The notes below the pieces were generated by a model that worked only from the letters and a program-made list of their open reading frames with translations, did no database searches and was not told the origin of the DNA. A program made the position numbers and the translations under genes. 64,000 nucleotides of DNA from Methylorubrum suomiense (lineage in GTDB: Bacteria; Pseudomonadota; Alphaproteobacteria; Rhizobiales; Beijerinckiaceae): positions 102,554-166,553 of the forward strand of contig NZ_BPRE01000014.1 of NCBI RefSeq assembly GCF_022179765.1, given 5' to 3'. This document shows positions 24,348 to 33,734 of this stretch, piece after piece; position 1 is the stretch's first letter; every line of letters begins with the position of its first letter.

Positions 24348-24613
24348 GGTGATCCTGCCCACGTCCCGTGACGTGGCGCATGCTGCAGCGCGAAAAGCCG
24401 GCGGTCTCCGCCGGCCCGACAGGCATGGTTTGAGGGGTGCCGGCGGCGATCACGGAGAGCCTCGTCGGCTGCTAACTCGTAGCCTGGGTTAGAGTGTGAC
24501 CCGTTTGCGACGCTGGCCTCTACGCATATTCGCGCTGCGACAAAACCCGCAATGTCAGTTGCATCCGAGGCGAGACAGGATGAAGCTGTCATCAGCCTGA
24601 AGGGGGTGTTCGA

Positions 24614-26566
24614 ATGCCGCTGCACTCGACGAACGACCTGTTCCAGAGCTTCGCGCGCGGCTACGAAGCGCGCCGCGACACGGAGATGACCCTCTCTGAA
24701 TATCTCGAGGCGTGCCGCGACAATCCGCTGATGTATGCTTCTGCCGCTGAGCGCATCCTCGATGCGATCGGCAAGCCGGAGATGGTGGACACCGCCAAGG
24801 ACGCGCGCCTCGGCCGCGTGTTCATGAACCGCACGATCCGGGTCTACCCGGCCTTCTCCGAGTTCTACGGGATGGAGGAGACGATTGAGCGGATCGTCTC
24901 GTTCTTCCGCCACGCCGCTCAAGGGTTGGAGGAGCGCAAGCAGATCCTCTACTTGCTGGGCCCCGTCGGCGGCGGCAAATCCTCCCTCGCGGAGCGCCTC
25001 AAGGCCTTGATGGAAGTCCATCCGGTCTACGTGCTCAAGGCCGGCGACGAGGTCTCGCCCGTCTTCGAGAGCCCGCTCGGTCTGTTCGATCCCGAGGTCA
25101 TGGGCCGCGAGATCGAGGAACGCTTCGGCATTCCGCGCCGCCGCCTCACCGGCCTGATGAGCCCTTGGGCCCTCAAGCGGCTCGACGAGTTCGACGGCGA
25201 CATCTCCCGCTTCAAGGTGATCAAGGTGCGGCCCTCGCGCCTGCGCCAGATCGCCATCGCCAAGACCGAGCCGGGCGACGAGAACAATCAGGACATCTCG
25301 TCCCTCGTCGGCAAGGTCGACATCCGGCGCCTCGAGACCCTCTCCCAGGCCGATCCCGACGCCTATTCCTATTCGGGCGGCCTCAACCGGGCGAACCAGG
25401 GCGTTCTCGAATTCGTCGAGATGTTCAAGGCGCCGATCAAGATGCTCCACCCGCTGCTCACGGCGACGCAGGAGGGCAACTATGTCGGCACCGAGAATAT
25501 CGGCGCGATCCCCTTCACCGGCGTGATCCTGGCCCACTCGAACGAGGCCGAGTGGCAATCGTTCAAGACCAACAAGAACAACGAAGCCTTCATCGACCGG
25601 ATCTACGTCATCAAGGTGCCCTACTGCCTCCGGGTCACGGAGGAGCAGCGCATCTACGAGAAGCTGATCTCGAGTTCCGAGCTGTCGCAGGCGGCCTGCG
25701 CCCCTGGGACTCTGGAAATGCTGGCGCGCTTCTCCGTTCTCTCGCGCCTGCGGGAGCACGCCAATTCCAACCTGTTCTCGAAGATGCGCGTCTATGACGG
25801 GGAGTCGCTCCGCGAGGTCGATCCCCGCGCCCGTTCGATGCAGGAATACAAGGACACGGGCGGTGTCGACGAGGGCATGGACGGGATCTCGACCCGCTTC
25901 GCCTTCAAGGTGCTGGCCGCGACCTTCAACCACGACACCACCGAGGTCTCGGCCGATCCGGTGCATCTCATGTACGTGCTGGAGCAGGCAATCCGGCGCG
26001 AACAGCTGCCGCCGGAAACCGAGAAGCGGTACATGGAGTTCATCAAGACGGAACTCGCCCCGCGCTACGCCGAGTTCATCGGTCACGAGATCCAGAAGGC
26101 CTATCTCGAATCGTATCACGATTACGGCCAGAACCTGTTCGATCGCTACATCGACTACGCCGACGCCTGGATCGAAGATCAGGATTTCAAGGACGCGGAA
26201 ACCGGCCAGCTGCTCAACCGCGAACTCCTGAACCAAGAGCTGACCAAGATCGAGAAGCCCGCCGGAATCGCCAATCCGAAGGATTTCCGGAACGAGGTGG
26301 TCAAGTTCGCCCTGCGCTCCAGGGCGCAGCACGGCGGCCGGAACCCGTCGTGGACCTCCTACGAAAAGCTGCGCGAGGTGATCGAGCGGCGGATGTTCTC
26401 CCAGGTCGAGGAGCTGCTGCCCGTCATCTCCTTCGGCTCCAAGAAGGACAGCGAGACCGAGAAGAAGCACGGCGAGTTCGTCGACCGGATGACCGACCGG
26501 GGCTACACCGAGCGTCAGGTTCGGCGTCTCGTGGAATGGTACATGCGGGTGAAACAGGCGGGGTGA
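24614..26566 (+). CDS. prkA: PrkA-type serine kinase / AAA+ protein (YeaG)
   Basis: A 650-residue PrkA/YeaG protein. The AAA core has Walker A GPVGGGKS (116-123) and a C-terminal PrkA domain with the conserved SSWTSYEKLREVIE-like segment and the closing RQVRRLVEWYMR. This family was first described as a serine kinase and includes AAA+ proteins with reported protease-like activity; in E. coli yeaG is a stationary-phase and nitrogen-stress gene. Length matches the family (640-650). ATG 24614 follows GAAGGGGGT. It is the first gene of the prkA-yeaH-spoVR module, a conserved stress unit whose joint biochemical role is unsettled. Its 5' flank is relatively AT-rich and should hold the promoter. Confidence 0.94.
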   Translation: MPLHSTNDLFQSFARGYEARRDTEMTLSEYLEACRDNPLMYASAAERILDAIGKPEMVDTAKDARLGRVFMNRTIRVYPAFSEFYGMEETIERIVSFFRHAAQGLEERKQILYLLGPVGGGKSSLAERLKALMEVHPVYVLKAGDEVSPVFESPLGLFDPEVMGREIEERFGIPRRRLTGLMSPWALKRLDEFDGDISRFKVIKVRPSRLRQIAIAKTEPGDENNQDISSLVGKVDIRRLETLSQADPDAYSYSGGLNRANQGVLEFVEMFKAPIKMLHPLLTATQEGNYVGTENIGAIPFTGVILAHSNEAEWQSFKTNKNNEAFIDRIYVIKVPYCLRVTEEQRIYEKLISSSELSQAACAPGTLEMLARFSVLSRLREHANSNLFSKMRVYDGESLREVDPRARSMQEYKDTGGVDEGMDGISTRFAFKVLAATFNHDTTEVSADPVHLMYVLEQAIRREQLPPETEKRYMEFIKTELAPRYAEFIGHEIQKAYLESYHDYGQNLFDRYIDYADAWIEDQDFKDAETGQLLNRELLNQELTKIEKPAGIANPKDFRNEVVKFALRSRAQHGGRNPSWTSYEKLREVIERRMFSQVEELLPVISFGSKKDSETEKKHGEFVDRMTDRGYTERQVRRLVEWYMRVKQAG

Positions 26567-26655
26567 GGCGGGCCGCCCCATCTCACGCATCCGCCGCACT
26601 CCCGCACCTTTGTCCTTGAACCAGGGACGTGACACCAGGCGCTGAGCGACACCGG

Positions 26656-27957
26656 ATGCACATCGTCGATCGTCGGCTCAATCCAGGCGGAAAGAGCCTC
26701 CCGAACCGCCAGCGCTTCCTGCGCCGGGTGAAGGACGTCGCCCAGCGGGCGGTGCGCGAAGCCGCCCGCGAGAAGGATATCAAGGATCTTGGGAAGGACG
26801 GGCGCATCACCGTGCCGGGCGACGGCGTGCGCGAACCGCGCTTCTCGCGCCAGCCCGGCACGGGCCATCAGGACTACATCCTGCCGGGCAACAAGACCTA
26901 CGTGGAGGGCGACCGCATCGAGCGTCCGCCCGGCGGCGGCGGAGGGGGCGGCGGCGCGGGGGAAGGCGGCGACGGGTCGGAGAACAGCGAGGATGCCTTC
27001 CACTTCGTGCTGACGCGGGAGGAATTCCTCGACCTCTTCCTCGAGGATCTTGAACTGCCCGATCTCGCCAAGCGGCGTCTCGCCATCGTCGAGACGGAGG
27101 GACTGCGCCGGGCCGGCTACACCGTCTCCGGGTCGCCCGCGAACTTGGCGCTCTCGCGCACCCTGCGCAATTCAATGTCCCGGCGCATCGCCCTCAAGCG
27201 GCCGAAGCTCGAAGAAGTCACCGCCCTGGAGGAAGAGGTCGCGAAGGCCCGCGAAACGGATGATCCGGCCCTGCCCGATCTGCTGGTGAAGCTGGAGGCC
27301 TTGCGCGAGCGCTCCAAGCGCATCCCCTACGTCGATCCGATCGACCTGCGGTTCCGCCGCTTCGAGCCCTATCCGAAGCCGATCGCCCAGGCCGTCATGT
27401 TCTGCCTGATGGACGTCTCGGGCTCGATGACCGAGCACATGAAGGATCTGGCCAAGCGGTTCTACATCCTGCTGCACATCTTCCTGACGCGCCGCTACAA
27501 GCATGTCGAGATCGTCTTCATCCGTCACACCGACCGGGCGACGGAGGTGGACGAGGAGACGTTCTTCGGCTCCCGCGAGACGGGCGGCACCCTGGTCTCC
27601 TCCGCTCTGGTGGAGATGAAGCGGATCGTGGCCGAGCGCTACTCGCCGGACGACTGGAACATCTACGCCGCCCAGGCGTCGGACGGCGACAACGTCTCCT
27701 CCGACGGGCCGACCTCTACGGAATTGCTGCGGGCCCACATCCTGCCGGCCTGCCAGCACTTCGCCTATCTGGAGGTCGGCGACGAGAACGGCCCGCGCGC
27801 CGGCTTCGTCGAGCACCGCACCACCCTGTGGCGGACCTACGAGGCCCTGGCCAAGGCGGGCGAGCCGCTCGCCATGCGGAAGGTGAACCACCGCCGCGAC
27901 ATCTACCCTGTCTTCCGCGAGCTGTTCGGCCGCAAGGACGCGAAGGCGGAAGTGTGA
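26656..27957 (+). CDS. yeaH: YeaH/UPF0229 protein with VWA-like domain
   Basis: A 433-residue UPF0229 protein. It starts HIVDRRLNPGGKSLPNRQRFLRR, has a flexible glycine-rich linker (GGGGGGGGAGEGG, near residues 85-100) and a C-terminal von Willebrand-type A domain whose metal site is FCLMDVSGSMTEHMKD (DxSxS). The family partner is PrkA upstream and SpoVR downstream. ATG 26656 is selected because it precedes the conserved VDRRLN; GTG 26629 with an AGGGAC site is an alternative. Co-directional with prkA after 89 bases, so likely one transcript. The function is unknown beyond stress-linked co-occurrence. Confidence 0.92.
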   Translation: MHIVDRRLNPGGKSLPNRQRFLRRVKDVAQRAVREAAREKDIKDLGKDGRITVPGDGVREPRFSRQPGTGHQDYILPGNKTYVEGDRIERPPGGGGGGGGAGEGGDGSENSEDAFHFVLTREEFLDLFLEDLELPDLAKRRLAIVETEGLRRAGYTVSGSPANLALSRTLRNSMSRRIALKRPKLEEVTALEEEVAKARETDDPALPDLLVKLEALRERSKRIPYVDPIDLRFRRFEPYPKPIAQAVMFCLMDVSGSMTEHMKDLAKRFYILLHIFLTRRYKHVEIVFIRHTDRATEVDEETFFGSRETGGTLVSSALVEMKRIVAERYSPDDWNIYAAQASDGDNVSSDGPTSTELLRAHILPACQHFAYLEVGDENGPRAGFVEHRTTLWRTYEALAKAGEPLAMRKVNHRRDIYPVFRELFGRKDAKAEV

Positions 27958-28011
27958 GCTATGTCCCCTCCCCTTGCGGGGAGGGACGAACGCGTCGAGG
28001 AAAGGGCCGAC

Positions 28012-29583
28012 ATGGTCGCGAGCCTGAGCCGCACGAAATCCGCCGCCCCTCAGCCGAGCGAGCTGCTGTTCACCGGCAATGACTGGGACTTCCACACCAT
28101 CCGGCGCATCCACGACGCCTGCGAAGCGGTGGCGGGACCGGAACTCGGCCTATCCTGGTATCCGAACCAGATCGAGATCATCACCGCCGAGCAGATGCTC
28201 GACGCCTATGCCTCGATCGGCATGCCGCTGTTCTACAAGCACTGGTCATTCGGCAAGCACTTCGCCCAGCAGGAGGCAAGCTACCGGCGTGGCCTGATGG
28301 GGCTCGCCTACGAGATCGTCATCAACTCCGATCCGTGCATCTCCTACGTCATGGAGGAGAACACGGCGACGATGCAGACGCTGGTGATCGCGCACGCCGC
28401 CTTCGGCCATAACCACTTCTTCAAGAACAACTATCTGTTCAAGCAGTGGACCGACGCCGAGGGCATCCTCGACTATCTCGATTTCGCCAAGAGCTACATC
28501 GCCCGCTGCGAGGAGCGCTACGGCCACGGGGCCGTCGAGCAGGTGCTCGACGCCGCGCATGCCCTGATGAGCCAGGGCGTCCACCGCTATCCCCGCAAGA
28601 AGCGCCCGGACCTCGCCAGCGAGCAGCGCCGCGAGCGCGAGCGCGAGGAGCACGGCGAGCAGATCTACAACGACCTCTGGCGCACGCTGCCGGCCAAGAC
28701 CGGCGCGGCCAAGGGCGACCCGGCCCTGGAGCGGCGCAAGGCGCTGCTCGAGCTGCCGCAGGAGAACATCCTCTATTTCCTGGAGAAGGTCGCCCCGCGC
28801 CTGCGGCCGTGGCAGCGCGAGATCCTGCGGATCGTTCGGCTGGTGGCGCAGTATTTCTACCCGCAGCGCCAGACCAAGGTCATGAACGAGGGCTGCGCCA
28901 CCTATTGCCACTACCGGATCATGAACGCGCTCTCGCAGAAGGGGCAGCTCAGCGAGGCGGCCTATCTCGAGTTCCTGACCTCGCACACCAACGTCATCCG
29001 TCAGCCGAACTTCGACGACCGCTCCTTCGGCGGCCACAATCCCTATGCGCTGGGCTTCGCCATGATGCAGGACATCGCCCGCATTGTGGAGAACCCGTCG
29101 GACGAGGATCGCGACTGGTTCCCCGACATCGCCGGCACGGGCGATGCCATGTCGGTGCTGCGCGATTGCTGGGAGAATTACCGCGACGAGAGCTTCATCG
29201 CGCAATTCCTCTCGCCCAAGCTCATGCGCGACATGCGCCTGTTCCACGTGGTGGACGACCCCGACGAGCCGGAGATGCGGGTCGAGGCGATCCACGACGA
29301 GCGCGGCTACCGCAAGATGCGTCGCTCCTTCGCCCGGCAATACGACGTGGCGTGGCTCGATCCCGATATCGAGGTGGTGGACGTCGATCTGGAGGGCGAC
29401 CGCAAGCTCATCCTCCACCACAAGGCGCTCAACCGCATCACCCTGCAGAAGGAGGACGCACGGCGCGTGCTCCAGCACCTCGCCGACCTTTGGGGCTACG
29501 ACGCGGTGCTGAAGGAGGTCGACCCGGCGAGCGGCGCGGTGCTCGTGGAGCACAACGCGAGCGCGCGGCCGATCTTTTTCTAG
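28012..29583 (+). CDS. spoVR: SpoVR-family protein
   Basis: A 523-residue SpoVR/YcgB protein, named after a Bacillus spore-cortex gene but widespread in non-sporulating proteobacteria. Conserved blocks include WDFHTIRRIHDACEAVA, HWSFGKHFAQQEASYRRG, AHAAFGHNHFFKNN, MNEGCATYCHYRIMN and FGGHNPYALGFAMMQDI, the last groups being rich in His and Glu as in the family core. The stop is followed by a palindromic repeat. ATG 28012 is chosen over 27961, which would only add unconserved residues; AGGAAAGG precedes it. Third gene of the prkA-yeaH-spoVR unit, 54 bases after yeaH. Confidence 0.93.
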   Translation: MVASLSRTKSAAPQPSELLFTGNDWDFHTIRRIHDACEAVAGPELGLSWYPNQIEIITAEQMLDAYASIGMPLFYKHWSFGKHFAQQEASYRRGLMGLAYEIVINSDPCISYVMEENTATMQTLVIAHAAFGHNHFFKNNYLFKQWTDAEGILDYLDFAKSYIARCEERYGHGAVEQVLDAAHALMSQGVHRYPRKKRPDLASEQRREREREEHGEQIYNDLWRTLPAKTGAAKGDPALERRKALLELPQENILYFLEKVAPRLRPWQREILRIVRLVAQYFYPQRQTKVMNEGCATYCHYRIMNALSQKGQLSEAAYLEFLTSHTNVIRQPNFDDRSFGGHNPYALGFAMMQDIARIVENPSDEDRDWFPDIAGTGDAMSVLRDCWENYRDESFIAQFLSPKLMRDMRLFHVVDDPDEPEMRVEAIHDERGYRKMRRSFARQYDVAWLDPDIEVVDVDLEGDRKLILHHKALNRITLQKEDARRVLQHLADLWGYDAVLKEVDPASGAVLVEHNASARPIFF

Positions 29584-29601
29584 GACATCTCCCTTCACCC
29601 C

Positions 29602-29713
29602 CCTCATCCTGAGGTGCTGAGCGTCAGCTCAGCCTCGAAGGAGGCTCCAGCTCGCGATGTGATCCCTGGAGTCCCCCCCCTTCGAGGCCGCTACGCGGCA
29701 CCTCAGGATGAGG
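29602..29713. repeat. Palindromic intergenic repeat, copy 1
   Basis: A 112-base element bounded by perfect 16-base inverted termini, CCTCATCCTGAGGTGC and its complement. Each end also contains the inner palindrome CCTCAtccTGAGG. The interior has further complementary pieces (CCTCGAAGGAGG-like and TTCGAGGCCGC), so the RNA can fold into a long branched hairpin. A second, diverged copy is at 30438-30548. Dispersed elements with this core are common between genes of Methylobacterium and other Rhizobiales. Here it lies between the convergent spoVR and purN genes, where it could act as a bidirectional terminator. Confidence 0.8.
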
Positions 29714-29734
29714 GTCATGGTGGGAGTGGCGTCG

Positions 29735-30400
29735 TCAGAGCGAGAGCAGCGCAGCGCTCGCGTCGCGCGCGGCCTCCGCGAGGCGCACACGGCCGCCATC
29801 CAGAACAGCCCCTCCCCCCGCGATCAGGGCGAGCGCCGCCGGGTAGAGCCGGTGTTCCTGCACGATGACGCGGGCGGCCAGCGTGTCCGCGTCGTCGCCG
29901 GGCAGGACCGGCACCGCCGCCTGGGCGACGATCGGCCCGGCATCGAGCTCCGGCACGACGTAGTGGACGGTGCAGCCATGGAGCCGCACGCCGGCTTCGA
30001 GGGCGCGCTCATGCGTATGCGTACCCTTGAACAGCGGCAGCAGCGAGGGGTGGATGTTGATCATCCGCCCGGCCCAAGACTCGACGAAGGCGTCGGTGAG
30101 GATGCGCATGAAGCCCGCAAGCACGATCAGCTCGATGCCGGCAGCCTCCAGCTCCCGTTGCAGGGCTGCATCGAAACCCGCGCGATCGGGATAGGCCCTG
30201 TGGTCGATGGCGCGCGCCGGGATGCCGGCTTCCCGGGCACGGTCGAGACCGGCGGCATCGGGGCGGTTCGACAGGACGAGCACGATCTCGGCCGGGTAGT
30301 CCGAAGCACGGGCCGCCTCGATCAGCGAGACCATGTTGGAGCCGCGGCCGGAGATCAGGATCGCGACGCGTTTCCGTGTGTTCTGGGTTTGGGCGGACAT
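29735..30400 (-). CDS. purN: Phosphoribosylglycinamide formyltransferase (PurN)
   Basis: A 221-residue GAR transformylase using 10-formyl-tetrahydrofolate in purine synthesis. It has VAILISGRGSNMVSLIEAA (phosphate-binding GRGSN), LAGFMRIL, and the catalytic block MINIHPSLLPLFKGTHTHERALEAG, where Asn, His and the later Asp of VVPELDAGPIV form the active site. ATG 30400 starts MSAQTQ; the longer frame begins with an unlikely TTG. It is on the minus strand directly after purM, the usual purM-purN pair, with a palindromic repeat element separating the two genes. Confidence 0.96.
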   Translation of the reverse strand: MSAQTQNTRKRVAILISGRGSNMVSLIEAARASDYPAEIVLVLSNRPDAAGLDRAREAGIPARAIDHRAYPDRAGFDAALQRELEAAGIELIVLAGFMRILTDAFVESWAGRMINIHPSLLPLFKGTHTHERALEAGVRLHGCTVHYVVPELDAGPIVAQAAVPVLPGDDADTLAARVIVQEHRLYPAALALIAGGGAVLDGGRVRLAEAARDASAALLSL

Positions 30401-30437
30401 GGGCGTTCCGGGCAATCTCCGGTCATCCCATTGTTCC

Positions 30438-30548
30438 CCTCATCCTGAGGTGCCGCGTCAGCGGCCTCGAAGGCGGGATCCAGGGATCGCGGGACTCTTG
30501 GAGCCCTCCTTCGAGGCCTCCGCTTCGCTACGGCACCTCAGGACGAGG
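30438..30548. repeat. Palindromic intergenic repeat, copy 2
   Basis: A 111-base element with the same terminal sequence CCTCATCCTGAGGTGC; the opposite end differs by one base (GGACGAGG). The interior shares the CCTCGAAGG and CCTTCGAGGCC blocks with copy 1 but is diverged elsewhere. It sits between purM and purN, inside what would otherwise be a single purine transcript, so it may shape mRNA stability or partial termination. Confidence 0.78.
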
Positions 30549-30579
30549 TGAGTGGATGGGAGCAGGCGGCCTTGCGCGG

Positions 30580-31647
30580 TTACAGCGCCAGCCGCCCCGT
30601 GAACGTCACCGGCTCCGCCCCCCGCTCGGTGATCCGTCCGAGACGCACCGGCGCCTCGCCGGCTTCCGCGAGCGCGGCGGCGACGGCATCGGCCGCATCG
30701 GCGGCGGCGACCACCACCATGCCGATCCCGCAATTGAAGGTCCGCAGCATCTCCGGCTCGGCGACGCCCCCCTCTCGTGCCAGCCATCCGAAAACCGGCG
30801 GCACGGAGATCGCGGACAGATCGACCTCGATGCCGACGCCCTCGGGCAGGACGCGGGGCAGGTTGTCGGGGAAGCCGCCGCCGGTGATGTGAGCGAGGGC
30901 GCGGATGCCGCCCGCGCGCTTCAGGGCGGCCAGCAGCGGCTTCACGTAGATCCGCGTCGGCTGCAGCAGAGCCTCTCCCAGCGAGCGGCCCGGCGCGAAC
31001 GGCGCGTCGGCGTCGTAGGAGAGGCCGGTCTTGGCCACGATCCGGCGCACCAGCGAGAAACCGTTGGAATGGACGCCGGACGACGGCAGTCCCAGCACCG
31101 CATCACCCGGCAGGATGCCCGGCCGCGGCAGCAGCGTGCCGCGCTCGGCCGCGCCCACCGAGAAGCCGGCGAGGTCGTAATCGGAGCCGTCGTAGAGGCC
31201 CGGCATCTCGGCGGTCTCACCGCCGATCAGCGCGCAGCCCGCCTGCCGGCAGCCCTCGGCGATGCCGCGCACGATGTCGGCGCCGACGCCCGGAACGAGC
31301 TTGCCGGTGGCGTAATAGTCGAGGAAGAACAGCGGCTCGGCGCCCTGGACGATGATGTCGTTGACGCACATCGCCACGAGGTCGATGCCGATCGTGGCGT
31401 GTCGCCCGGTCTCGATGGCGATCTTCACCTTGGTGCCGACGCCGTCATTGGCGGCGACCAGGATCGGATCCTTGAAGCCCGCGGCCTTGAGATCGAACAG
31501 GCCGCCGAAGCCGCCGATCTCCGCATCCGCCCCCGGCCGGCGCGTGGCGCGCACCAGCGGCTTGATGGTCTCCACGAGCGCGTTGCCCGCGTCGATATCG
31601 ACGCCGGCCTGCGCGTAGGTGAGCCCGTTCCCGTCCTGCGCCGTCAT
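30580..31647 (-). CDS. purM: Phosphoribosylformylglycinamidine cyclo-ligase (PurM)
   Basis: A 355-residue AIR synthetase. Family blocks are LTYAQAGVDIDAGNALVETIK, GGFGGLFDLKA, VAANDGVGTKVKIA, MCVNDIIVQGAEPLFFLDYYATGKL, GCALIGGETAEMPG (ATP-binding glycine-rich loop), LPSSGVHSNGFSLVR and HITGGGFPDNLPRVLP. It closes the imidazole ring of AIR from FGAM with ATP. ATG 31647 begins MTAQDGNG; six codons upstream another ATG (31665) is possible. The paired purN lies downstream with a repeat in between. Confidence 0.96.
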   Translation of the reverse strand: MTAQDGNGLTYAQAGVDIDAGNALVETIKPLVRATRRPGADAEIGGFGGLFDLKAAGFKDPILVAANDGVGTKVKIAIETGRHATIGIDLVAMCVNDIIVQGAEPLFFLDYYATGKLVPGVGADIVRGIAEGCRQAGCALIGGETAEMPGLYDGSDYDLAGFSVGAAERGTLLPRPGILPGDAVLGLPSSGVHSNGFSLVRRIVAKTGLSYDADAPFAPGRSLGEALLQPTRIYVKPLLAALKRAGGIRALAHITGGGFPDNLPRVLPEGVGIEVDLSAISVPPVFGWLAREGGVAEPEMLRTFNCGIGMVVVAAADAADAVAAALAEAGEAPVRLGRITERGAEPVTFTGRLAL

Positions 31648-31857
31648 CGCCGTCCCGTCGCACATCCACGATTCATGGACATGCGCTGCCACATCGCGGC
31701 GCGAATGGCCACTACCGCGCGCGCAAAGCGCCGCATTCGGGCACAGTATCCTGCACCGGATCCGGCATCGACCGGATGTGGCCAGGACGCGGCGCCTTGA
31801 CCCGCAGGGCCACGCTTCCCACACTTCTGCCACGGCGACGAGACGTAGGGAGCCTCG

Positions 31858-32970
31858 ATGCGCGCACGGGCCATCATCGGGCTTTCGATTCTCGCGGTCC
31901 TCATCTTCCTGCTCTACGAGCTGCGCGAGGTGATGCTGCCCTTCGTGGCGGGGCTCGCGCTCGCCTACCTGCTCGATCCCCTCGCCGATCGGCTGGAGCG
32001 GCTCGGCCTCGGGCGGCTCGCCGCCACGCTCATCATCCTGGCGGGTTTCGTCGTCGGCTTCGTGGTGCTGCTCATCCTCGTGGTGCCGCTCGCCGCTGGA
32101 CAGATCGCGGCCCTCGTCAACACCTTGCCGGGCACCGTCTCGCGTCTGCAATCGATCCTGGTCGAGCGGGCCGGGCCGCTGCTGGAGCGGCTCGGCGGCA
32201 AGGAGGTGGTGGGCGAGCTGCAATCCTCCGTCGGCACGCTGGTCGGCCAGGGCGGGACGTGGTTCCTCGCCTTCCTCAAGTCGCTCTGGACCGGCAGCCA
32301 GGCTCTGGTCTCGATCGCCTCGCTCCTCGTCGTCACCCCGGTCGTCGCCTTCTACCTGCTGCACGACTGGGATCGGATGATCGCGGCGCTGGACCGCTGG
32401 GTGCCGCCGCGCCACCGCCCGACGGTGCGACGGCTCGCCGGCGAGATCGACGGCGCCGTGACCGGCTTCGTGCGCGGGCAGAGCCTCGTCTGCCTGATCC
32501 TCGGCTCGTTCTACGCCGTCGGCCTGTTCTTCGTCGGGCTGAACTTCGGCGTCCTGATCGGAATGATCTCGGGCTTCCTCACCTTCATCCCCTATGTCGG
32601 CACGCTCACCGGCTTCATGCTGTCGGTCGGCGTCGCCCTGGCGCAATGGTGGCCGACCGGCGACTGGCTGCATATCGGGCTGACCGTCGGCGTGTTCGTC
32701 ATCGGCCAGTTCCTCGAGGGCAACGTCATCTCGCCGAAGCTCGTCGGCGACTCGGTCGGCCTGCATCCGGTCTGGCTGATGTTCGCGCTGCTCGCGTTCG
32801 GCTCGCTGTTCGGCTTCCTCGGCCTGCTGCTCGCCGTGCCGGTCGCCGCTTCCCTCGGCGTGCTCGTCCGCTTCGGCATCGAGCGTTACCTGGAGAGCCG
32901 TCTCTATCGCGGCGACGGGCCGGTGCTGATCGGCGAGACCGAGGCCGCCCGTCTGCCGATCCGCGATTGA
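31858..32970 (+). CDS. PerM/AI-2E-family permease
   Basis: A 370-residue inner-membrane protein of the AI-2E transporter/PerM family with about eight transmembrane segments. The first (ARAIIGLSILAVLIFLLYELRE) is followed by MLPFVAGLALAYLLDPLADRLERLG, the family motif. A central amphipathic region (TVSRLQSILVERAGPLLERLG) precedes the conserved C-terminal SGFLTFIPYVGTLTG and HPVWLMFALLAFGSLFGFLGLLLAVPVAA. Members include TqsA and sodium/proton antiporters; the cargo here is unknown. ATG 31858 has GTAGGGAG upstream. The hdaA gene follows after 47 bases, a conserved alphaproteobacterial neighbour pair next to purM. Confidence 0.88.
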   Translation: MRARAIIGLSILAVLIFLLYELREVMLPFVAGLALAYLLDPLADRLERLGLGRLAATLIILAGFVVGFVVLLILVVPLAAGQIAALVNTLPGTVSRLQSILVERAGPLLERLGGKEVVGELQSSVGTLVGQGGTWFLAFLKSLWTGSQALVSIASLLVVTPVVAFYLLHDWDRMIAALDRWVPPRHRPTVRRLAGEIDGAVTGFVRGQSLVCLILGSFYAVGLFFVGLNFGVLIGMISGFLTFIPYVGTLTGFMLSVGVALAQWWPTGDWLHIGLTVGVFVIGQFLEGNVISPKLVGDSVGLHPVWLMFALLAFGSLFGFLGLLLAVPVAASLGVLVRFGIERYLESRLYRGDGPVLIGETEAARLPIRD

Positions 32971-33017
32971 CAGGTCCGTCACTCGGCGTGCGGCCCGGCG
33001 CGCTATATGCTGTCCCC

Positions 33018-33734
33018 ATGCGCGACACCGCCCCCCCGAAGCAGCTGACCTTCGACCTGCCGCTCGACCCGCGCTACGGCGCGGAGGATTTCCTGGTCAG
33101 CCCCTCGAACGAGGAGGCCTATGGCCTGATCGAGGCGTGGCCGGACTGGCCGGACACGGTGTTCCTGCTCAAGGGCCCACCGGGCAGCGGCAAGAGCCAT
33201 CTCGCCTCGATCTGGGCGAGCCGGGCCCAGGCCTGGACCGTGACCGCCGCGTCGGTCGGGAGCAGCGACGTCGCCCACCTGATCTCCAACGGCGCCCTGG
33301 TGGTCGAGGACGTGGACCGGGCGGAGGGCCGCGACGAGGCCGCCCTGTTCCACCTGCTCAATCTGGCCCGCGAGCGGCGCTTCCCCGTGCTCCTCACCGC
33401 CTCCGGGCCCGTGGACGGCTTCGGACTCAAGGTTGCGGATCTGCGCTCGCGCCTGCGGCTCGCACCGGGTGCCGAGATCGGCCCGCCGGACGACGCGCTG
33501 CTCAAGGCGGTGATCGTGAAGCTGTTCGTCGATCGTCAGCTCGTGGTCGATCTGTCCGTGGTCGAGGCCCTGGCGTTTCGCATCGACCGTTCGCTGGCCC
33601 GCGCCCGCGAGGTGGTGGCCGAGCTCGATCGTGACGCCCTCGGCCGTCGGCGCCGCATCTCGAAGCCGCTCGCGCTCGCCGTGCTGGACCGGATTGGCGG
33701 CAGCGAGCCCGCGATGGAGGAGGACGGGCCGTGA
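33018..33734 (+). CDS. hdaA: DnaA regulatory inactivator HdaA (Hda-like AAA+ protein)
   Basis: A 238-residue DnaA-like AAA+ protein lacking the DNA-binding domain of DnaA. The N-terminal clamp-binding peptide region is PKQLTFDLPL (QLTFDLP resembles a beta-clamp-binding motif). Walker A is GPPGSGKSHL; Walker B is ALVVEDVDRA; the sensor/arginine-finger area is LRSRLRLA. Hda with the DNA-loaded clamp stimulates ATP hydrolysis by DnaA, preventing re-initiation. The purM-perM-hdaA-ppk gene order is typical of alphaproteobacteria. Its stop overlaps the start of the next gene. Confidence 0.92.
   Translation: MRDTAPPKQLTFDLPLDPRYGAEDFLVSPSNEEAYGLIEAWPDWPDTVFLLKGPPGSGKSHLASIWASRAQAWTVTAASVGSSDVAHLISNGALVVEDVDRAEGRDEAALFHLLNLARERRFPVLLTASGPVDGFGLKVADLRSRLRLAPGAEIGPPDDALLKAVIVKLFVDRQLVVDLSVVEALAFRIDRSLARAREVVAELDRDALGRRRRISKPLALAVLDRIGGSEPAMEEDGP

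Noticed and set aside
24209..26635. 808-codon minus-strand frame opposite prkA
   Set aside because: Mirror frame of prkA in high-GC DNA; composition dominated by Leu/Asp/Gly without motifs.
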